DNA of 15,221 bases from contig JAOHHF010000014.1 of assembly GCA_028099475.1 (NCBI GenBank), positions 1 through 15,221 on the forward strand, given 5' to 3'. Source of the DNA: Candidatus Pelagibacter sp. (lineage in GTDB: Bacteria; Pseudomonadota; Alphaproteobacteria; Pelagibacterales; Pelagibacteraceae). Positions 15,071-15,221 of this stretch are shown piece by piece. A model generated the notes under the pieces. That model did no database searches. It saw only the letters and a program-made list of their open reading frames with translations, and was not told the origin of the DNA. Every line of letters begins with the position of its first letter. The first letter of the stretch is position 1. Both the position numbers and the translations under genes were made by a program.

Positions 15071-15221
15071 TGATTAAGAATTTAAATAATAAAATTTTTT
15101 TAATTATAAGCTCATTTGTAATAATTAATTATATTTTTTTTGCAAACAGAATCATTTTTAGACATAATCCTTATATAACAGCAGATTGGTTAATCAATTA
15201 TCAGGGGGGATTTGTTAGAAG
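15070..15221 (+). CDS. Membrane protein, partial (C-terminus off window)
   Basis: Fifty codons are open from ATG at 15070, which shares its A with the stop of the GT87-like gene, to the window edge. The visible part has a hydrophobic helix (about residues 9-26) followed by ADWLINYQGGFVRR. I do not recognise the family with certainty. A helix followed by a GGFVRR-type turn looks like the N-terminus of multi-helix proteins found in surface-glycan clusters, such as glycan polymerase-like or GT-C-like proteins, and the context supports that. No function is assigned. Confidence 0.6.
   Translation, partial: MIKNLNNKIFLIISSFVIINYIFFANRIIFRHNPYITADWLINYQGGFVR

Overview
The window looks like a streamlined, AT-rich marine alphaproteobacterium of the SAR11 (Pelagibacterales) type. 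Evidence: very low GC, spacers of a few bases or 1-20 nt overlaps, alphaproteobacterial markers (TrcR/DUF1013, a tiny aa3-oxidase subunit IV beside pntAA, three-gene pntAA-pntAB-pntB transhydrogenase, cysteine-free bL31 and bL36), and the tkt-gap-pgk-fba-thiE-efp-suhB gene order. The taxon is inferred by eye from protein similarity.

Layout. (1) 1-675, minus strand: the 5' part of zapA (runs off the left edge) and a small coiled-coil gene overlapping it. (2) 729-8643, plus strand: one tightly packed run, tkt, gap, pgk, class I fba, thiE, efp, suhB, rpmE, trcR-like, probably with an internal promoter before rpmE. (3) 8698-8975, plus strand: rpsU and, 6 nt later, the initiator tRNA. (4) 12742-8985, minus strand, one run read right to left: rpmJ, an unlisted 36-residue cytochrome oxidase subunit IV, pntAA, pntAB, pntB and a short transaldolase. 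pntAA is cut by an in-frame TAA exactly between its two domains. (5) 12861-15221, plus strand: three membrane protein genes that look like the start of a surface-polysaccharide cluster (WecA/MraY-type sugar-phosphate transferase, GT87/DUF2029-like glycosyltransferase, partial membrane protein).

How the genes fit together. tkt, gap, pgk, fba and transaldolase cover the reversible trunk of gluconeogenesis/lower glycolysis and the non-oxidative pentose phosphate pathway. No phosphofructokinase or other one-way kinase is in the window. The GAPDH lacks the acidic residue that selects NAD and carries Asn36-Arg37 and Ser192, which suggests NADP(H) use in the gluconeogenic direction. The proton-translocating transhydrogenase next door would supply NADPH. 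rpmE, rpsU, rpmJ, efp and tRNA-fMet are translation genes interleaved with this metabolic core.

I saw no mobile elements, CRISPR arrays or defence systems. The most unusual points are the split pntAA, the cofactor signature of the GAPDH, the A29-U41 pair in the initiator tRNA, the matching promoter-to-ATG geometry at rpmE and rpmJ, and an anti-Shine-Dalgarno-like sequence before rpsU. No stretch over 300 bases lacks a gene.
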